From Cytophagales bacterium (GTDB taxonomy: Bacteria > Bacteroidota > Bacteroidia > Cytophagales > Cyclobacteriaceae): a stretch of 9,674 nucleotides of DNA. The position numbers and the translations under genes were made by a program. Of this stretch, positions 5,652 through 9,674 are shown piece after piece (position 1 is the stretch's first letter; every line of letters starts with the position of its first letter). Below the pieces are notes generated by a model. It worked only from the letters and a program-made list of their open reading frames with translations. It was not told where the DNA came from and did not search any database. The stretch is from positions 1-9,674 of the forward strand of contig JAJCYK010000031.1 in the NCBI GenBank assembly GCA_029262935.1, read 5' to 3'.

Positions 5652-8357
5652 ATGGACCCATACTCATATATATCCAATGCGCACGGCTCTTACATTGATG
5701 AGCTATATGCTGCTTACCAAAGTGATCCACAATCTGTTGATGCCAGTTGGCGCTTGTTTTTTGAAGGTTATCAGTTTGCGCAATCGCAAGGAGATGCCCC
5801 CACAGTTGCTGGAGGTAGTTACAAAGAAGTGCAAGCGCGCTATTTGATTCATGCATATCGCAGTCGAGGGCATCTAAAATCCGATACCAACCCCGTTAGG
5901 CCCAGAAAAGACCGTAAAGCACGATTGGACCTTGAGCACTTTGGTCTTTCTGAAGATGATTTGGAATTGGAGTTTGATGCTGGTAAAACCATTGGCATCG
6001 GTCGGGCCAAACTCAAGGACATTGTGAAGGCATTAAAGTCCATATACGAAGGTCCCGTTGGATTTGAGTATATGTACATACGAGAGCCCGAGATATTAGA
6101 ATGGTTCACCATAAAGTCAGAAAAAGAAGCTTTAAACTTCCGCCCTAGTTCTGATGAAAAGCAACGCATTCTTTATAAGCTCAATGAGGCCGTAGTTTTC
6201 GAGAATTTCCTACATACAAAATATATTGGGCAAAAGCGCTTTAGTTTGGAAGGTGGAGAGACAACAATCCCTGCTCTTGACTCAATAATAAACAATAGCG
6301 CGGAACTGGGAGTCGAAGAAGTGGTCATTGGTATGGCACATAGGGGCCGCCTAAACATATTGGCCAATATCATGGGGAAAACCTACGAGCAAATCTTTAA
6401 TGAATTCGAAGGTACACAGCCCGATTTGACAATGGGCGATGGAGACGTGAAATATCATATGGGGTTTTCAAGTGAAATAATCACACCCACAGGCAAAACA
6501 GTAAATCTTAAACTATCACCAAACCCCTCTCACCTGGAAGCTGTAGACCCCGTCGTACAAGGGTTTTCTCGAGCTAAAATTGACAAGCAGTACAACTCTG
6601 ATGAGGATAAGGTGCTGCCAATTCTGATCCATGGAGATGCTGCGGTGGCTGGGCAAGGTCTTGTTTATGAGGTTGCCCAGATGTCCAAATTGGAAGGTTA
6701 TAAGACCGGAGGCACTATACATTTTGTTATTAACAATCAAGTGGGATTCACCACGGATTTTGGAGAAGCCCGGTCTAGCATCTATTGTACGGATGTAGCT
6801 AAAACCATCGATGCTCCCGTGCTACATGTGAATGGAGATAATCCAGAAGCTGTTATTTTCTGCACCAAACTAGCTGCCGAGTTTAGGCAACGGTTTAATC
6901 GAGACATCTTTATTGACATGGTCTGCTATCGGCGCCATGGGCATAATGAAAGTGATGAACCAAAGTTCACGCAACCAAGTTTGTACAACATAATCTCAAA
7001 ACACCCAAATCCAAGAGAGGTATACAATAAGAAATTGATTGAAAGAGGTGATGTTGATGCCGCAATGGCCAAGAATATGGATAAGAAGTTCCGAGGCCTG
7101 CTGCAAGATCGACTGAACATGGTGAAACAGCAAAAATTGGAGTATACCTATCAACCCATGGAGGAGGAATGGCGTAGCATGCGCAAATCTGATCCCAAGG
7201 ACTTCGATAAATCCCCAGATACTTTTGTAACAGAAAAGGTGATAGAACAAGTAGGTAATGCCTTGATAAAACTGCCTGCGGGTTTTAAGCCGATTAAACA
7301 GATAGAAAAGCAGCTTAAGCAGAGGCAAGAAATGTTCTTCGAAAAGAAAGAACTCAATTGGGCCTCAGCCGAATTACTGGCCTATGGTTCGTTACTGTTG
7401 GAAAAACGTCTCGTGCGACTTTCAGGTCAAGACAGCCGTCGAGGTACTTTTTCTCATAGGCATGCGGTATTGCGAGACGCCTCTACAAATGAATCCTATT
7501 CCAGTTTGGATTTTATCGCAGAGGGCCAGGAGAAATTCGATGTCCACAACTCGTTACTTTCTGAATTTGGGGTGTTAGGATTTGAATTCGGCTATGCAAT
7601 GGCCAATCCTAATGCACTAGTAATTTGGGAAGCACAGTTTGGGGATTTTGCCAATGGGGCTCAAGTGATGATTGATCAGTTTATTACCGCTAGTTACACT
7701 AAGTGGCACCGCATGAACGGTCTGGTACTACTGCTTCCTCATGGTTATGAGGGTCAGGGCCCAGAGCACAGCAATGCGCGTCCAGAACGGTTCTTACAAA
7801 TGGCTGCTGGCTGGAATATGTTTGTTGCGAATATTACTACACCTGCCAATCTGTTTCATGTATTCAGACGCCAATTGGTCCTACCGTTTAGGATGCCTTT
7901 GATCATTATGTCTCCCAAATCCCTGCTTAGACACCCGAAAGTGGTCAGCCCTATTGAAGACTTCTCACAAGGTGGTTTTAAGGAAATTATCCCCGACACC
8001 TACGTTACCAACAGTCAGGTAAAGAAAGTACTGCTCTGTTCTGGAAAGATCTTTTACGAGCTTCAGGAGAGACAACTAGAGAAAAAACGCAAGGATGTAG
8101 CGATTATAAGAGTTGAGCAGCTCCATCCGTTTCCCAAAAAACAAATACTGAAAGAGCTCAAAAAATACAAATCCAAGCACATTCATTGGGTTCAGGAAGA
8201 ACCAGAAAACATGGGGGCTTGGGCTTTTATTTTACGTTCCTTCCGGGAAGTAAAAAAAGACATCATTTCACGACGAGCTACGGCATCAACCGCTACGGGT
8301 TTTCATGGAGTGCATCAGAATGAGCAAAACGATATTATAGAACGAGCCTTTTCTTAG
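5652..8357 (+). CDS. sucA: 2-oxoglutarate dehydrogenase E1 component
   Basis: This thiamine-diphosphate enzyme decarboxylates 2-oxoglutarate and passes the succinyl group to the lipoyl arm of E2, in the cytoplasmic TCA-cycle complex. The 901-residue length is near the E. coli 933. The N-terminal SYIDELYAAYQSDPQSVDASW (13-33) matches the E2-binding leader typical of OdhA/SucA. Active-site histidines appear in GMAHRGRLN (H230) and NPSHLEAVDPVV (H294). The ThDP/Mg site is HGDAAVAGQG (328-336) plus NNQVGFTTD (361-369). YRRHGHNESDEP lies at 426-437. The C-terminal half has SRRGTFSHRHAVLRD, WEAQFGDFANGAQVMIDQF and LLPHGYEGQGPEHSNARPERF (695-714), all family hallmarks. The start at 5652 is supported by the N-terminal motif and the promoter just upstream; a start further in would lose the leader. 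sucB follows after 17 bases. Confidence 0.98.
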   Translation: MDPYSYISNAHGSYIDELYAAYQSDPQSVDASWRLFFEGYQFAQSQGDAPTVAGGSYKEVQARYLIHAYRSRGHLKSDTNPVRPRKDRKARLDLEHFGLSEDDLELEFDAGKTIGIGRAKLKDIVKALKSIYEGPVGFEYMYIREPEILEWFTIKSEKEALNFRPSSDEKQRILYKLNEAVVFENFLHTKYIGQKRFSLEGGETTIPALDSIINNSAELGVEEVVIGMAHRGRLNILANIMGKTYEQIFNEFEGTQPDLTMGDGDVKYHMGFSSEIITPTGKTVNLKLSPNPSHLEAVDPVVQGFSRAKIDKQYNSDEDKVLPILIHGDAAVAGQGLVYEVAQMSKLEGYKTGGTIHFVINNQVGFTTDFGEARSSIYCTDVAKTIDAPVLHVNGDNPEAVIFCTKLAAEFRQRFNRDIFIDMVCYRRHGHNESDEPKFTQPSLYNIISKHPNPREVYNKKLIERGDVDAAMAKNMDKKFRGLLQDRLNMVKQQKLEYTYQPMEEEWRSMRKSDPKDFDKSPDTFVTEKVIEQVGNALIKLPAGFKPIKQIEKQLKQRQEMFFEKKELNWASAELLAYGSLLLEKRLVRLSGQDSRRGTFSHRHAVLRDASTNESYSSLDFIAEGQEKFDVHNSLLSEFGVLGFEFGYAMANPNALVIWEAQFGDFANGAQVMIDQFITASYTKWHRMNGLVLLLPHGYEGQGPEHSNARPERFLQMAAGWNMFVANITTPANLFHVFRRQLVLPFRMPLIIMSPKSLLRHPKVVSPIEDFSQGGFKEIIPDTYVTNSQVKKVLLCSGKIFYELQERQLEKKRKDVAIIRVEQLHPFPKKQILKELKKYKSKHIHWVQEEPENMGAWAFILRSFREVKKDIISRRATASTATGFHGVHQNEQNDIIERAFS

Positions 8358-8374
8358 GCTTCAACCGAATCATT

Positions 8375-9674
8375 ATGAGTTTAGAAATCAAAGTACCAGC
8401 TGTTGGAGAGTCCATAACCGAGGTTACTATTGGGCAATGGTTAAAGCAAGATGGTGACTATGTAGCGTTGGACGAAATCATTTGTGAGCTTGAATCAGAC
8501 AAGGCGTCATTTGAGTTGAACGCGGAAGCTGCAGGTATCTTAAAGATAAAAGCACAGGAAGGAGATACGCTAGATATTGGAGCTGTTATCTGTGAAATAG
8601 ATACGGAATCCAGTGTAACGAAGGCCGAGGTTGAACCAGTCGCTGATGCTACACCGGAATCCAAAGAAACTGGCGCGGCACCGACTAAGGCCGGTGAAAT
8701 CATTGAAATGAGGGTTCCTGCTGTAGGTGAATCCATTACTGAAGTTACATTAGGGGCCTGGATAAAGAATGATGGTGATTTTGTTTCTTTGGACGAAAAC
8801 ATTGCGGACATCGAGTCAGATAAGGCTTCCTTTGAACTACCTGCTGAAGCCACCGGAATTTTAAGAATAGTGGCCGCGGAGGGCGATACCCTGGAAATAG
8901 GAGCCTTGATTTGTAAAATTGAAGTATCAAATGTGGCACCCACTCCCGTAGCATCCTCCGATGAGCCTCCCAAAAGCACCTCGCCAGTGCCCAAGGACTC
9001 TTCATATGCGGAAGGGCACCCTTCACCTGCAGCAGCTAAAATACTTGCTGAAAAGGGCATCCAACCCGAAGCTGTATCCGGCACGGGCGTGGGAGGAAGA
9101 GTGACTAAAGCAGATGCGACAAAGGCCAAAATTAGCACGCCAGCCTCTGAATTACCAGTGGCAACATCTAATGCAGGTGAACGCACACAACGGCGCGAAA
9201 AGATGAGTAGTCTTCGTAAGACCATCGCCAAAAGACTGGTTTCTGCCAAGAATGAAACGGCTATGCTCACCACTTTCAACGAAGTGGACATGTCGCCAAT
9301 CATGGAGATTAGAAAAAAATATAAAGAGCAGTTTAAAGAGAAAAAGGAAGTTGGTTTAGGCTTTATGTCTTTCTTTACTAAAGCCGTTTGCATGGCCCTA
9401 CAAGAATGGCCAGCGGTTAATGCCATGATTGATGGTCAAGAAACGGTGTACAATGATTATTGCGACATTTCCATTGCTGTAAGCAGTCCCAAAGGACTGG
9501 TGGTGCCAGTGATTCGCAATGCTGAGACCTTAAATTTTGAACAAATTGAAAAAGAGGTTGTGCGCTTGGCAATTAAAGCTAGAGATGGCAAATTGAGTAT
9601 TGACGAAATGACCGGTGGAACGTTTACCATTACCAATGGAGGCATATTTGGAAGCATGTTATCCACCCCAATCA
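8375..9674 (+). CDS. sucB: 2-oxoglutarate dehydrogenase E2 (dihydrolipoyl succinyltransferase), two lipoyl domains, cut by window edge
   Basis: E2 carries the succinyl group on swinging lipoyl arms and transfers it to coenzyme A; its core assembles the whole complex. The 433 visible codons encode, in order: lipoyl domain 1 (about 2-78, lipoyl lysine K43 in ESDKASFEL), an acidic Ala/Thr linker, lipoyl domain 2 (about 111-185, lysine K150 in the same motif), a Pro/Ser linker, the peripheral subunit-binding domain (about 215-247, HPSPAAAKILAEKGI and GTGVGGRVTKAD) and the start of the catalytic domain from about 274. The GGTFTITNGGIFGSM segment (414-428) is typical of E2 transferases. The C-terminal DHRxxDG active-site motif is beyond the edge. 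Assignment to the 2-oxoglutarate rather than pyruvate complex rests on the adjacent sucA and the VPAVGESITEVT opening. Most SucB proteins have one lipoyl domain, so the second copy is notable. The gene begins 17 bases after sucA and shares its transcript. Confidence 0.96.
   Translation, partial: MSLEIKVPAVGESITEVTIGQWLKQDGDYVALDEIICELESDKASFELNAEAAGILKIKAQEGDTLDIGAVICEIDTESSVTKAEVEPVADATPESKETGAAPTKAGEIIEMRVPAVGESITEVTLGAWIKNDGDFVSLDENIADIESDKASFELPAEATGILRIVAAEGDTLEIGALICKIEVSNVAPTPVASSDEPPKSTSPVPKDSSYAEGHPSPAAAKILAEKGIQPEAVSGTGVGGRVTKADATKAKISTPASELPVATSNAGERTQRREKMSSLRKTIAKRLVSAKNETAMLTTFNEVDMSPIMEIRKKYKEQFKEKKEVGLGFMSFFTKAVCMALQEWPAVNAMIDGQETVYNDYCDISIAVSSPKGLVVPVIRNAETLNFEQIEKEVVRLAIKARDGKLSIDEMTGGTFTITNGGIFGSMLSTPI
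8384..8929 (+). repeat. Duplicated lipoyl domain coding segments within sucB
   Basis: Two stretches of 75 codons (8384-8608 and 8705-8929) encode lipoyl domains that I align without gaps, with 52 of 75 residues identical (about 69%). VPAVGESITEVT and ESDKASFEL are unchanged. The DNA has diverged more than the protein at third positions, so the duplication is not very recent, or the copies are held alike by selection. Confidence 0.9.

Noticed and set aside
8458..9426. Long 322-codon open frame on the minus strand across sucB
   Set aside because: It lies wholly antisense to sucB, whose protein matches E2 domains throughout. The product is low-complexity Ser/Ala/Thr-rich with no recognisable motif, so it is a shadow of sucB codon use.
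1..9674. A novel defence, mobile or biosynthetic system
   Set aside because: All long frames on both strands were assigned to known housekeeping families or to antisense shadows. No integrase, transposase, terminal repeats, CRISPR-like spaced repeats or tRNA were seen, and gaps between genes are all under 240 bases.

Overview
The window is core-genome DNA from a member of the Bacteroidota, probably a free-living aerobe. This rests on four observations: promoters of the Bacteroidota type (TTTG, 19 bases, TAnnTTTG), the absence of clear Shine-Dalgarno sequences, a SecA with large extra segments in its N-terminal half, and ribosomal and TrmD proteins with Bacteroidota-like sequence. A family-level assignment cannot be made from this window alone. 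I see no phage, insertion sequence, CRISPR, RNA gene or defence system.

The left half is read leftward (minus strand). Starting near position 5,490, a strong promoter drives rpsP, rimM and trmD. The rplS gene follows with what looks like its own additional promoter. This is the classic 30S/50S ribosomal protein plus ribosome-maturation plus tRNA-modification operon, and it ends at an intrinsic terminator at 2937-2969. Beyond it lie a small exported Dabb-domain protein, dapF (meso-diaminopimelate synthesis for peptidoglycan and lysine) and the first 511 codons of secA, which runs off the left edge.

The right half is read rightward. A divergent promoter near 5,601-5,631 drives sucA (2-oxoglutarate dehydrogenase E1) and, 17 bases later, sucB (the succinyltransferase E2), which is cut by the right edge. 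Together these encode two of the three components of the 2-oxoglutarate dehydrogenase complex of the TCA cycle. The E3 gene is not in the window.

The two transcription units face away from each other across a 233-base intergenic region. It holds both promoters and a perfect 7-bp inverted repeat just upstream of the sucA -33 element.

No wholly new system was found. The points most worth a second look are an E2 with two closely similar tandem lipoyl domains, a ribosomal protein S16 about three times the usual length with a 30-bp minisatellite tail, the inverted repeat at the sucA promoter, and the exported Dabb protein.
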